DNA from: Stomoxys calcitrans
Lineage: Eukaryota > Arthropoda > Insecta > Diptera > Muscidae
DNA: 64,000 nt
NCBI RefSeq assembly: GCF_963082655.1
Contig: NC_081552.1
Span: forward strand, 93,657,582-93,721,581
Direction of reading: 5' to 3'
Made by a program: the position numbers and the translations under genes. Positions 47,401 to 58,313 of this stretch are shown one piece after another. The notes under the pieces are model-generated. The model was not told where the DNA came from. It saw nothing but the letters and a program-made list of their open reading frames with translations, and made no database searches. Position 1 is the stretch's first letter, and each line of letters opens with the position of its first letter.

Positions 47401-47664
47401 AAGTAGAAATTAATTTGCAAATTATTACGAAATTACGCTCAATTGTGTTGAAAAGGTTTGTGAAATATATAGAAATAAAAATGTTCTTTATCTTTGGCAC
47501 CATTTATAGCAAGGCCTATTTTTATTAAATGGAAAAACATTATACCGCTAGTAAAAAATGGCAGATTCACACATGTTTGAACCTAAATTGTGGGTTTATT
47601 AGAAAATAATTCCAAGCCGTTTGTAAATCTTGTGAAATTCCTCAAAAATCTTTGGGGTGCATAC
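47401..47664. other. AT-rich DNA, nothing recognised
   Basis: No gene or repeat boundary is recognised. Confidence 0.4.
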
Positions 47665-47667
47665 TAA

Positions 47668-48104
47668 AGGCGCAATTACACTGCGTTAGATGTCTGATGA
47701 CATGTCACTTTTTGTATTCACATGTAATTGAAAATGTTTGTCAAAATTGTCAATTTACATACGATTCATAATTTTTGCTATCGCACCTGTATGTTATTTT
47801 CGTATGACATGACCTACAAATTTGAGCAAAATCTAGTTTTTTTATGCGTAATAATTGTTAAAGTTGTGAGAAAGCTGGTTAAATCATAAATTCGTTAAAA
47901 CATTTTCAATTGGGGTTTCTTTCATTGAACTGACTGTAAAAAAAGCTAATTTCTTTAAATTTTTATAGAGCACGCTCTAATAGAAAAAAATACATGTGCT
48001 ATTTTTAAAAGTGATTTTAATACGTTAGTTTCATTTGTATCACACGACATATACAACTCCACTTGTGCTAAATTTGACAACTACATGCCGTGTAATAGAG
48101 CTTT
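47668..48104 (-). mobile_element. MITE with AGGC ends (copy 2)
   Basis: It is the reverse-orientation relative of 32600-33020. Its left end AGGCGCAATTACACTGCG and right end (inverse AAGCTCTATTACACGGCATG) match. About 20% divergence suggests an old insertion. Confidence 0.75.
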
Positions 48105-48218
48105 TAGCACTACCACGTGTTTTTTTGCATTATCAAAACAGGTTATAAATTTGCGTTTGTGTCCACTAAGTGAAAGAAAATTTGTGGTTTTCATTGAGAG
48201 AGGTATGCATTAACTCGA

Positions 48219-48795
48219 TACAAGTAAACGCGTTCTAAGTTTGGCCGGGCCGAATCTTGGGAACCAACCACCATGGATTCCTTCTAGAATTAGTTGAAGG
48301 GCATAGTTTTATTCTACATACCAAACTTCTTTCAAACCAGTAAAAGTTAAAGTTTGTAAGAACCGAACAAGGATAATCGATAACCCTGTTTATTAGGGAG
48401 ATATACCAGGTTATAAACCAATTTGAACATTACTTGATACAGTTGTTGAAAGACATTATAGAACACTACAGCCAAATTTCAGCCAAATCGGACAAAAATT
48501 ACGACCTATAAGGGCCCAAGAAACCAAATCGGAAGATAGTTTTATATGGGAGCCATATCAGGTTATAAACCGATTTGGACCGTACTTGGCACAATTGTTA
48601 GAAGTTAAAACAGAACACAAAATTTTAACTGAATCGGACAAAAATTCTGGATTCCAGGGGCTCAAGAATTCGAATCGGAAGATCGGTTTATATGGGAGGT
48701 AAATCAGGTTATAGTCCGATTTAGATTGTACTTGGAACAATTGTTAGAAGTTGTAACAGAACACTTTTTGCAAAATTTTAGCTAAATCGGTAAAT
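48219..48795 (+). mobile_element. Subfamily A'' element, right end missing
   Basis: The start is ACAAGTAAACGCGTTCTAAG with the palindrome TTTGGCCGGGCCGAA. Units follow (CCATATCAGGTTATAAACCG). Similarity to A'' fades near 48795. Confidence 0.75.
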
Positions 48796-49905
48796 TTCAA
48801 TAACATCTTTTCAGACGAAGACATTTTCCTAAATTTTATTCTTAGACAATTTTCAATTTAGACCCTCGATTCACGTATCCAAGTTAGATGAAATTTCATA
48901 TATTCATAATTTAGAGCATTAATATTGACGTAGACATTTTTTTAACAAAGATTTTTGCAAAGAAAATTTGTAAAAAAAATTTGTAAACATTTTTGAAAAA
49001 AAAATTTGTTCTTATTATTTCCTAAACCAAAGGTGGATTTAATTACATTGATAAAAAAATAGCACCTGCTACCTTACAGCCATAAATTTATTTTTTCATA
49101 ATAGAAACCATCAAATGCAACAACAGACTAAAATGGATACCAAAAATCTAACTCTAAAGAATTTTTAGAAAAACCCCAAAACGTGACTTTAATCACGGGA
49201 AATTTTTTTAACAAGTTTTAGTAGTTCACTTTACGCCAATCCAAATGTCATTACGATTCCTCTTTCCTAGCTCGAGCTGGAATTTTTCTAAAACAGCTAA
49301 ATTTTTGGTATTTTTCTACCCTTTCAGGCTAATGACATTTTTTTAAAGACAAAATCACCCAGATTAATTAACATTTTAAAGTAATTATTTCAAATGAAAC
49401 CATTTCGTTTTACTTTGGAGTTTCATAATTCACAATACAGAATTTAAGGCAAAGGATGCGGAGCTAGGATAGAGTTAGGATAGAAATCTATCAGTCAATA
49501 GCAAGCAGCGTTGAATTAGTTGAAATTTATTGGTTATGTAGGCTTTGACCGTAGTATTGGACACAATGAAATATTTTTTTAAAATATTTTGAAATTTACG
49601 TTTTGAATTATTAATTTTCTTCCAAAAAAAAATGTAAATTTTTTTTTTCAAGTTTTTTTGCCTGTCAGGGCGAGATCATTAAATTTTAAAATTTTTGTTT
49701 GTTTAAATTTTACAATTTTATATTAAACTTACGGTTGTCGCTTAAACTTACGGTCAATTATTTATTTATTTCACCTACCGAGTAAAAATCGTGGGCAAAG
49801 AAAGAAAAAAGTTTACAACTGCAAAACTCTTCGTCTAGTCCTCTAGTTCTGCCACCTTTTTTAATTTTAACTCCAATAATTTGGGAAAACTTCAGGACTT
49901 ATAAA
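48796..49905. other. AT-rich, low-complexity DNA
   Basis: Homopolymer runs and AAAATTTTTG-type sequence dominate. GTGGGCAAAGAAAGAAAAA at about 49790 recurs at 53925, so part is repeat-derived. No gene is supported. Confidence 0.5.
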
Positions 49906-49950
49906 GACAGATTAGTATACCCCCATCCTATGGTGGTGGGCATAAAAATT
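49906..49950 (+). repeat. Isolated DINE-like right end
   Basis: AGTATACCCCCATCCTATGG plus GGTGGGCATAAAAA is the conserved right terminus of family A/A'' with no element body. Confidence 0.7.
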
Positions 49951-50003
49951 ATTAGCAAAACAAAACAAAAACTATCCTAACAAGTTTTGCGGCGCTAAAT
50001 CGG

Positions 50004-50330
50004 TCATTTCAACCATAGTGGATCGCCCAGACTAGTTTCCTCGGGAAACTCTTGTCTGAATGGAAGGGACGCCACATATCTCCCGTTAGTATTCCGTGTC
50101 GTAGAACGGGAAGACAGATCCTCACAAAATTGGTGATCGGGGGATAAATAACGCCTCCGTGGAGGCTCTCCCACCGAGGCTTCACAGAAATAAGACCCAA
50201 TTGTTGAATCAGAGTTCATGATCTGAAAAGGAACGGGCTCAAAAGGATCCAGCCAAATACTGTCTCCTGGGTCATCAGTGAACCACAAATCGGATTCTAA
50301 ATAACGGAAAGCATTATAAATGAATCATAT
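50004..50330 (-). pseudogene. BEL/Pao fragment, linker between protease and RT
   Basis: The reverse strand reads RRRYLSPDHQFCEDLSSRST, TTRNTNGRYVASLPFRQEF and LGDPLWL. This resembles the conserved block just before the RT of BEL/Pao pol, with its SPDxQxCE and GRY..LPF pattern. The frame is open for 94 codons but is isolated from other pol parts. Confidence 0.7.
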
Positions 50331-50369
50331 CTGCTTCTAGGAGCATATCTATATTAGAGTTTCGATAGA

Positions 50370-50580
50370 AATATGTATCGGCAAGCCCAGAGAAGGTAGC
50401 AATATTAATAATCGCCGAAGGAAGTCTGTTTGATAAATGCGGTACCATCACAGCAGATGTCGAAATGTCTATGCTGCTGTTTGAGCAAGGCCCTACTATA
50501 AATGTACACTCCTTGTGGACTGAAGCAGAAATGGGGTTATTCTTGAGTCCTTACAAGCCGAAATTTTTGAGCCCCTTGGG
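50370..50580 (+). other. Second copy of the coding-like segment associated with A''
   Basis: GSPEKVAILIIAEGS-type frame and DVEMSMLLFEQGP, NVHSLWTEAEMGLFL match 25076-25300 in the same frame. Substitutions are spread along it. It lies directly before an A'' terminal piece, as at 25 kb. Confidence 0.45.
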
Positions 50581-50821
50581 AGCACAAAAGAATTCTATTA
50601 CTATTTCCAACAACTGTGCCAAGTACGGTCCAAATTTTGCATACAGTGTTCTGTTACGACTTCCCGTAACTGTGCCAAGTACGGTCCAAATCAGTTTATA
50701 ACCTGATACAGCTTCCATAAAAACAGGTTAATCGATTATCCTTGTTCGGTTTGTTTAGAGAATCCATGGTGATGGGTTCCCAAGATTCGGCCCGGCCGAA
50801 CTTACCACGCTATTACTTGTT
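50581..50821 (-). mobile_element. Subfamily A'' end piece
   Basis: Short unit remnants are followed by AAGATTCGGCCCGGCCGAAC and TTACCACGCTATTACTTGTT. Confidence 0.75.
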
Positions 50822-51080
50822 TAATTTATGTTTATTTTCAAATTATTTAACAAAATTGTACGGACGTGGATGAGACTATGCCCACCACCACTCACTTATG
50901 ATCTACGATTCAATTAAACGAATGTATAAAGAAGAAATGTCTGGAGTTAGAATAAAGATACACTGATGAGCCAAGAGTCCAGAAAAAGACACAAACTATG
51001 GAGAATTCGTTTTCTTTGTTTCTCCATTTAGGATTATATTTGCAAATTCCTGAAGTGGTAAAGGGATAGAATAATAAAAA
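50822..51080 (+). repeat. Repeat X, forward copy
   Basis: AACAAAATTGTACGGACGTG, CACTCACTTATGATCTACG, ACAAACTATGGAGAATTCG and GTAAAGGGATAGAATAATAA match X at 23056-23458 in reverse. It carries an internal deletion of about 150 bp. As at 23 kb it is bracketed by DINE-like termini. Confidence 0.6.
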
Positions 51081-51907
51081 AACAAGTAAAAGCGTGCTAA
51101 GTTCGGCCGGGCGGAATCTTATATACCCTCCACCATGGATCGCATTTGTCGAATTCTTTTCCTGGCATCTCTTCTTAGGCAAAAAAGGATATAAGAAAAG
51201 ATTTGCTCTGCTATTAGAGCAAATCCAGGTATCAAGGTATGGTCCAGTTTGGACCACAATTATATTATATGTTGAAGACAGATCGATTTATATGGGAGCT
51301 GTATCGAGCTATGGATCGATTCAGACCATAACAAACACGAATGTTGATGGTCATGAGAGGATCAATCGTACAAAATTTCAGGCAAATCGGATAATAATTG
51401 CGACCTCTAGAGGCTCAAGAAGTCAAGGTCCCAGATCGGTTTATATGGCAGCTATATCAGGTTATGAACCGATTTGAACGTTATTTGAAACTGTTGTTGA
51501 AAGGAAGAATAAAATACGTCATGCAAAATTTCAGCCAAAACGGATAGGAATTTCGCACTCTAGATGCTCAAGAAGTGAAGACCCAAGATCGGTTTATACG
51601 GCAACTATATCAAAACATGGACCGATATGGCCCATTTACAATACCAACCGACCTACACTAACAAGAAGTATTTGTGCAAAATTTCAAGCGGCTACCTTTA
51701 CTCCTTCGGAAGTTAGCTTGCTTTCGACAGACAGACGGACGGACGACCGGACGGACGGACAGACGGACGGACATGGCTAGATCGACATAAAATGTCTCGA
51801 CGATCAAGAATATATATACTTTATGGGGTCTCAGACGAATATTTCGAGTAGTTACAAACAGAATGACGAAATTAGTATACCCCCCATCTATGGTGGACAG
51901 TATAAAA
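51081..51907 (+). mobile_element. Family A element
   Basis: The left end is AACAAGTAAAAGCGTGCTAA with palindrome TTCGGCCGGGCGGAA (one change). The right end is CCCCCCATCTATGGTGGACA. Three to four units. The subterminal GACGGACGG run is expanded (about 51730-51775). X-like sequence occurs on both sides (tail again at 51908-51960). Confidence 0.85.
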
Positions 51908-51960
51908 AACAATATATTTGCAAAATCCTGAAGAGGTAAAGGGATAGAATAATAAATAAA
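51908..51960 (+). repeat. Repeat X tail, duplicated
   Basis: AATATATTTGCAAAATCCTG and GTAAAGGGATAGAATAATAA repeat the last 50 bp of the X copy upstream of the family A element. Confidence 0.6.
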
Positions 51961-52066
51961 AAACCTCGGGCACGAGCCACCCCCATAATGATTTTATACA
52001 ACATTTTTAAAATGATTTCCCTAACATTTTTTAAAATGAAAAATATTTTGTTGTTGTAGTATTCTA

Positions 52067-52673
52067 AAGGGTGATTTTTTTGAGGTTAGGATTTTCATGC
52101 ATTAGTATTTGACAGATCACGTGGGATTTCAGACATGGTGTCAAAGAGAAAGATGCTCAGTATGCTTTGACATTTCATCATGAATAGACTTACTAACGAG
52201 CAACGCTTGCAAATCATTGAATTTTATTACCAAAATCAGTGTTCGGTTCGAAATGTGTTCAAATTTTGACAAATTTTGTTCAGCGATGAGGCTCATTTCT
52301 GGTTGAATGGCTACGTAAATAAGCAAAATTGTCGCATTTGGAGTGAAGAGCAACCAGAAGCCGTTCAAGAACTGCCCATGCATCCCGAAAAATGCACTGT
52401 TTGGTGTGGTTTGTACGCTGGTGGAATCATTGAACCGTATTTTTTCAAAGATGCTGTTGGACGCAACGTTACGGTGAATGAACACATTTCGAACCGAACA
52501 CTGATTTTGGTAATAAAATTCAATGATTTGCAAGCGTTGCTCGTTAGTAAGTCTATTCATGATGAAATGTCAAAGCATACTGAGCATCTTTCTCTTTGAC
52601 ACCATGTCTGAAATCCCACGTGATCTGTCAAATACTAATGCATGAAAATCCTAACCTCAAAAAAATCACCCTT
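52067..52673. mobile_element. IS630/mariner-like transposon in fold-back form, 607 bp
   Basis: The 194-bp arms 52067-52260 and 52480-52673 are exact inverted copies by eye, and TA flanks them (52065-52066, 52674-52675). Ends read AAGGGTGATTTTTTTGAGG. The left arm includes the transposase start codon (52180) and 27 codons, so coding sequence is part of the duplicated arm. The centre is 219 bp of transposase interior. A full element should be over 1 kb with short terminal repeats. Confidence 0.92.
52180..52479 (+). pseudogene. IS630/mariner-like transposase fragments
   Basis: MNRLTNEQRLQIIEFYYQNQ starts the helix-turn-helix region in the left arm. After a deletion and stop near 52268, the centre reads LFSDEAHFWLNGYVNKQNCR, PMHPEKCTVWCGLYAGGI and FFKDAVGRNVTVN. 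The Asp of FSDEAHF is the first catalytic residue of this group. The remaining catalytic residues are lost where the inverted arm starts. Confidence 0.85.
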
Positions 52674-52689
52674 TACAAAGGCACCAAAT

Positions 52690-52878
52690 ATCTCAGTCCA
52701 CTGCCGCCTTAAAATTATTTTTCGTAAGGACAAAATTGAAACAAAATTCTTAGTAGAAACAATGACGTATGAGGGTACAACAAAAACAAAGTTGAAAACA
52801 AGATTATCATCCCACAAGTCAGACCAGAAAATGAAAAATAAACCGATAGAACAGAAAACATCTGAAGAACAAATTTAA
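52690..52878 (+). pseudogene. Penelope-like GIY-YIG fragment
   Basis: The forward frame reads YEGTTKTKLKTRLSSHKSDQ and NKPIEQKT. The first block is the YIG-side motif of the Penelope endonuclease, with Val replaced by Glu. No other part is adjacent. Confidence 0.65.
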
Positions 52879-52879
52879 G

Positions 52880-53330
52880 CGTAATATTCTCTAATGACAA
52901 ACTTTCAGCACGGGTCGAAATTATTTTTTAATTACAACATTTTTTAAATGCTTTCTAAAAACAGAATTTTAATTTTTCTAAAGCCAAAATTTAAAAAAAA
53001 AAATTTCAATAAAATTTTTCTAAAGACTAAATTATTAGAATTTTTAAGGACTTAATTGCTGCGAAAAATTTTCTAATGACAACCTAACCTCGAAATTAAT
53101 TTTTACAATCAATGCATTTTGCGACACCACATATTTCCTAAACATTTTTTATGTCTTTTCATTATGTTTATTTGTCCCAATCAACACTTTCCTAAAATTT
53201 TTTCTTAAGATAAATTTCAATTAATATTTTTAAAGACAAAATTTTAGTCCATTTCGCCTGATCCTCGATTCCTTTGTCCGATTTCAGCGATTTTTTTTTA
53301 TTTTTCGAACATCTTCCAGCTCGAGATCAT
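52880..53330. repeat. Low-complexity AT-rich tract
   Basis: CTAATGACAAACTTTCAGCAC near 52890 and AAAGCCAAAATTT variants resemble 45480-45640 in reverse. No gene is supported. Confidence 0.5.
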
Positions 53331-53333
53331 ATT

Positions 53334-53381
53334 CAATGCTTTCTATTCAAAGAATAGCATAGAAAAGAGCAAGTGTGTCTA
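53334..53381 (+). repeat. Fragment of the palindromic MITE
   Basis: CAATGCTTTCTATTCAAAG and AATAGCATAG match one arm of the MITE at 23576-24092. Confidence 0.65.
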
Positions 53382-53382
53382 A

Positions 53383-53592
53383 CTATTCAAAACACTTTGG
53401 ATGGCTAGTGCATAGCTGGATTTTTTTTACACCATGTAACTCATCAGCAGCTTTGTCAAATTGGTTAAGTTGCTCTACATACCCAATAACTATTGAGATC
53501 GGTGTTGAGGACGCTTTTGTTTTGAAACAGGATTCAATAAATCCTCTAACTCTCCTTAGCGTAACAAGAGAGAAGAAAGCCTTTCTTTCCAC
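53383..53592 (-). pseudogene. Possible retroelement gag fragment
   Basis: The 69-codon frame reads RRVRGFIESCFKTKASSTPI and GYVEQLNQFDKAADELHG. The helical, charged pattern is gag-like, but no diagnostic motif is present. Confidence 0.25.
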
Positions 53593-53719
53593 TATTCCGA
53601 TACAAACTAATCATCAATGCTAAGAACACAAACACATCGACATTGCCTAACTTAAAAGCGTGCTCTAAATCGTACTACCTATAGTGTTATGAACGAAAGA
53701 CTTTAATGAAATTCGACTG

Positions 53720-53870
53720 ATAACACAAAACTTTTATTAAAATTTTATCATAAATAATGGATAATGAATGAAATCAGAAAGTCTTTTTGCTTCAAAATCT
53801 ATTATCTACAAAAAATAATCTAATAAGTATTAATTTTCACTGTGAAACACCAACCCACCTTAAGGGAGGA
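53720..53870 (-). repeat. Fragment related to the 43091-43319 MITE
   Basis: Shared blocks (reverse complement) are TTTTGTAGATAATAGAT, AAAATTAATA and TTTCACTGTGAAACACCAAC. The terminal repeat is incomplete. Confidence 0.5.
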
Positions 53871-53984
53871 CATGTGTTTACATTACACTTACGTTTACCG
53901 CTAGGTCATTTGGCATCAATTTGTGGGCAAAGAAAGAAAAACGTTTACAACTGCAATAACATAGAAATCTCTCTCGTGTTTCTG

Positions 53985-56025
53985 ATTTTTATACCCTCCA
54001 CCATAGGATGGGGCTATACTAATTTCGTCAGTCTGTTTGTAACTCCACGAAATATTCGTCGAAGACCCCATAAAGTATATATATTCCTGATCGTAATGCC
54101 ATTTTAGGTCGAACTAGCCATGTCCGTCCGTTCGTCTGTCTGTCGAAAGCACGCTAACTTTCGAAGGAGTAAAGCTAGCAGCTTGAAATTTTGCACAAAT
54201 ACTTTTTATTAGTATAGGTCGGTTGGGATTGTAAATGGGCTATATCAGTCCACGTTTTGATATAGCTGCCATATAAACCGATCTGGGATCTTGAATTCTT
54301 GAGCCGCTAGAGGGCACAATTCTTATCCGATTTGACTGAAAATTTGCATGAGGTGTTTTATTATGACTTCCAATAACTGTGCTGAGTATGGTTTAAATCG
54401 GTCCATAACCTGATATAGCTGCCATATAAACCGGTCTGGGGTCTTGACTTCTTGAGCCACTAGAGGGCGCAATTATTATCCGATTTAGCTGAAATTTAGC
54501 ATGATGCGTTTTGTTATGACTTCAAAAACTGTATAAACAATGGTTCAAATCGGTCCATAACCTGATATACCTGTCATATAAACCGATCTGGGGTCTTGAC
54601 TTCTTGAGCCAATTATTATCCGATTTAGCTGAAATTTAGCATGAGGTGTTTTGTTATGACTTCAACAACTGTGGCAAGAATAGTTCAAACTAAGATATTC
54701 GCAAAGACAACCACCAAAGTACTGAAGCTATAAAACTAAGATATTCGCTAAGACAACCAAAGATATTCGCAAAGAAAACCACACTTTAAAGGCTTTGAGT
54801 TATTAGGATCGGCTTATGAATAGTGTGTTGGCAATCGGTACAAAATTCAGCTCTGACTTCATGGGCAAATGTTACAGCTGAATGGTCAGTTCCTGCACCA
54901 AATAGCGACCATAATTTTAAAAAGAAGTTTGAGGTATCTTTACCAATTTCTTAGAAACAGATGTATTTTGAGTTGTGCAGAATTATAGCTAAATCGGACA
55001 AAAAATTAGTGTAAGTCAGTTGGGATTGTAAATGGGCCAAATTCGTCCATGTTTTGATATACAATAGCTGCCAAATCGATCTTGGGTCTTCACTTCTTGA
55101 GCCTCTAGAGGGCGCAATTCTTATCCGATTTGTGAAATTTTCCACGTAGTGTTTTGGTATAACTTCAAACAATTGTGTTAAATATGATTCAAATCGGTCC
55201 ATAATCTGGTATAGCTGTCATATTAACCGACCTTGGGTTTTGACTTCTAGAGCCTCTAGAGAGCGCAATTCTTACCCGATTGGAATGAAATTTTGTATGG
55301 GGTGTTTTGTAATGACTTCCAATAACTGTGCTAAGTATGGCGCAAATCGGTACATAACCTGATATAGCTGCCATATAAACCGATTTGGGATCTTGACTTC
55401 TTGAGCCTCTAGAGGTCGCAATTATTATCCGATTTGCCTGAAATTTTGTACGACGGATCCTCTCTTGATCATCAACATACGTGTTTATTATGGTCTGAAT
55501 CGGTCTATAGCCCGATACAGCTCCCGTATAAATCGATCTCTCTATTTTACTTCTTGAGCCACCAAAGGGCGCAATTCTTATTCAATTTGGCCGAAATTTA
55601 GCATGTAGTGTTTTATTTTGAATACCAACAACTGTGTTAATTACGGTCTAAGTCAGTCCATATCCTGATGTAACCGCCATATAAACCGATGTTCCGATTG
55701 GACTTCTTGGGCTTCTAGAGGGAGAAATTCTTATCCAATATGGTTGACATTTTGCATATGACGTTTTGGTATGACTTCCAACAACTGTTCTATGTATAGT
55801 CTAAATCGGTATATAACTCCGTATTTACCGATCTCCCAGTTTGACTTTTCGAGCCTCTGGAGGGCGCAATTATTACTTGATTTGCCTGAAATTTTGGAGG
55901 CGGCGTTTTTCTATGACTGGTGTTTTTCTATTTGAAAAACTCATTTAAAGAACTTGACAAATGCGATCAATGATGGAGGTTATAAAAGATTCGGCCCGAC
56001 CGAACTTAGCACGCTTTAACTTGTT
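53985..56025 (-). mobile_element. Family A element, 2.04 kb, with internal insertion
   Basis: The left end is TATACCCTCCACCATAGGAT and the right end TTCGGCCCGACCGAAC followed by ACGCTTTAACTTGTT. It has about ten diverged 153-bp units. It is broken at 54690-54990 by the dispersed repeat also seen at 42725-42950, after which a second start-like block (AGTTGGGATTGTAAATGGGC) restarts the array. Confidence 0.82.
54690..54990 (+). repeat. Dispersed repeat with short AAGATATTCGCAAAGACAACC duplications
   Basis: It is the inverted relative of 42725-42950 and contains three tandem-like copies of the GATATTCGC[A/T]AAGACAACC motif at 54691, 54729 and 54760. Its ends are not defined. Confidence 0.55.
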
Positions 56026-56169
56026 TTGTTTGTTCTCGGGTTCGTCATAATTCGGTAATAGAAAAAAATAATTTTATGAACACCAGCTGCTTTAGTAGTT
56101 GTTAAAGTAGCTTTTTAGTAGTTAAGAAGTTTTTGTTCTTATATTAGTTGGAAAAAAATTTCGTACTGT

Positions 56170-56336
56170 TTGGTAATTTTTAGTATGTAAACTTTGGATA
56201 CCCACCACCTCGGGTATATATGTAAACCACCTTTCATCAAAATTCCGTGAAAATTTTATGCCTTATGTCCCATATCAGTTATATCCAAATATGTTCCGAT
56301 TTGGACCAAATACTAATAAGTACATTAGCTATATCT
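56170..56336 (+). mobile_element. Subfamily A' left part, partial duplicate
   Basis: GGATACCCACCACCTCGGGT through CATTAGCTATATCTA repeats the first part of the A' element that starts at 56337. It lacks its own ACAAGTAAAAAGG terminus. Confidence 0.7.
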
Positions 56337-57825
56337 AACAAGTAAAAAGGCGTTAAGTTCGGCCGGGCCGAATTTTGGATACCCACCACCTCGGGTATAT
56401 ATGTAAACCACCTATCATCAAAATTCGGTGAAAATTTTATACCTTATGTCCCATATCAGTTATATCCAAATATGTTCCGATTTGGACCAAATACTAATAA
56501 GTACATTAGCTATATCTAAAAATAAACCGATCTAAACTATATACGATACGGATGTCGAGAAGCCTAACATAAGTCACTGTGCCAAATTTCAATGAAATCG
56601 GATTATAAATGCGCCATATAGACCGATCTCTCGACTTAAAGCCCCATAAAGCCAAGACATTGAATCGAGATATCGGTCTACATGACAGCTATATCCAAAT
56701 CGGGACCGATTTGGGCCAAGTTGCATAAAAATGTCGAAGAGCCTAACACAAAGCACTGTCCCAAATTTCAGCGAAATCGGACAATTAATGTCGCTTTTAT
56801 GGGCCCAAAACCTTAAGTCGAGAGATCGGTCTATATGGCAGCTATATTTAAATCTGGACCGATCTGGGCAAAATTAAGGAAGGACGTCGATGAGCCTAAC
56901 CAAACTCACTGTCTCAAATTTCAGCGACATCGGACAATAAATGCGTCTTTTATGGCCCCAAAACCTAAAACCTAGATATCGGTCTATATGGCAGCTATAT
57001 CTAAATCTGGGCCGATCTGTGCGATATTGCAGAAGTATGTCAAGGGGCTTAACTTAACTCACTGTCCCAAATTTAGGCGTCATCAGACAATAAATGAGCA
57101 TTTTATTGGCCCAAAACCATAAATCAAGAAATCAGTCTATATGACAGCTATATCCAAATCTGAACCGATCTGGACCTAATTGAAGAAAGATGTCGAAGGT
57201 CCTATCACAACTCACTGTCCCAAATTTCAGCAAAATCGGACAATAAATGTGCCTTTTATGGGACTAGCGCCATAAATCGGAGGATCGGAGCTATATCCAA
57301 ATCTGGACCGATCTGAGCCAAATTAACGATGAACTTACACAACTCACTGTTCCAAATTTCAGCGAAATCGGATAAAAAATGTGGCTTTTATGGGCCTTAG
57401 ACCCTAAATCGGAGGATCGGTCTATATGGCTGCTATATCCAAATCTGGACCGATCTGAGCCAAATCGACGAAGGATGTCGAAGGGCCTAACACAATCCAC
57501 TGCCCCAAATTTCAGCAAAATCGGATAATAAATGTGGCTTTTATGGGCATAAGACCCTAAATCGGCGGATCGGTCTATATGGGGGCTATATCAAGATATA
57601 GTCCGATATAGCCTATCTTCGAACTTAACCTGCTTATGGACAAAAAAAGAATCTGTGCAAAATTTCAGCTCAATACAGACGGACGGACATGCCTAGATCG
57701 TCTTAGATTTTTACGCTGATCAAGAATATATATACTTTATAGGGTCGGAAATGGATATTTCGATGTGTTGCAAACGGAATGACAAAATGAATATACCCCC
57801 ATCCTTCGGTGGTGGGTATAAAAAT
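56337..57825 (+). mobile_element. Subfamily A' DINE-like element, complete
   Basis: The left end is AACAAGTAAAAAGGCGTTAA with palindrome TTCGGCCGGGCCGAA. The right end is CCCCCATCCTTCGGTGGTGG plus GTATAAAAA. About seven units of roughly 150 bp carry ATCGGTCTATATGGCAGCTA and CAAATTTCAGCGAAATCGGA. A CGGACGGACATGCCTAGATC block and TTTCGATGTGTTGCAAACGG precede the right end, matching the DINE-1-type layout. Confidence 0.88.
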
Positions 57826-58313
57826 AGCGAATGTTAGCCTTATCTCCGGCCGATAGTCCAAGACCAACATACGTAGCAAATTGCATTATTCTTTATTAAA
57901 CATTAAATGCTCTTTGCATTAATTTCAAAAAAATTTTTAACAAATTTTTTAAACTCCAAAATCATAAACTGAATTGCAAACAGTTGCTAAGGGATAAATG
58001 AAACTTTCCACAGGAGCTGTGGATGGAAAGCACGTTGCAATAAAGCGTCCGAAAAACTCGGGCATTTTATTATAACTATGAGAAATCCGTTTCTTTGGTC
58101 TTTATGGCTGTAGTTAATAGCAACTACGAATATCCGATGGATGTATTTTCCGCCATACCGCTTTCACCGAAGCTTATCATGAAAATCAACTAAAATTGTC
58201 TGAGCCGGATTAAGAAGTTACCATACGTTTTCGTAACTGACGTCGGGAAGCGTTAACTAAAACATTCTTGAAGCCCTTCCAACGCACAAACCTAAGCAGA
58301 GAACAACGCATTT
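57826..58313 (+). pseudogene. PIF/Harbinger transposase, N-side of catalytic domain
   Basis: Forward frames give STGAVDGKHVAIKRPKNSG with the first catalytic Asp (VDG), then shifted pieces SLVFMAVVNSNYE, and later PYVFVTDVG and LSREQR. These are the block order of the DDE_4 nuclease of PIF/Harbinger. Several single-base shifts are present. A family A element separates it from its C-terminal part at 59637. Confidence 0.72.
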
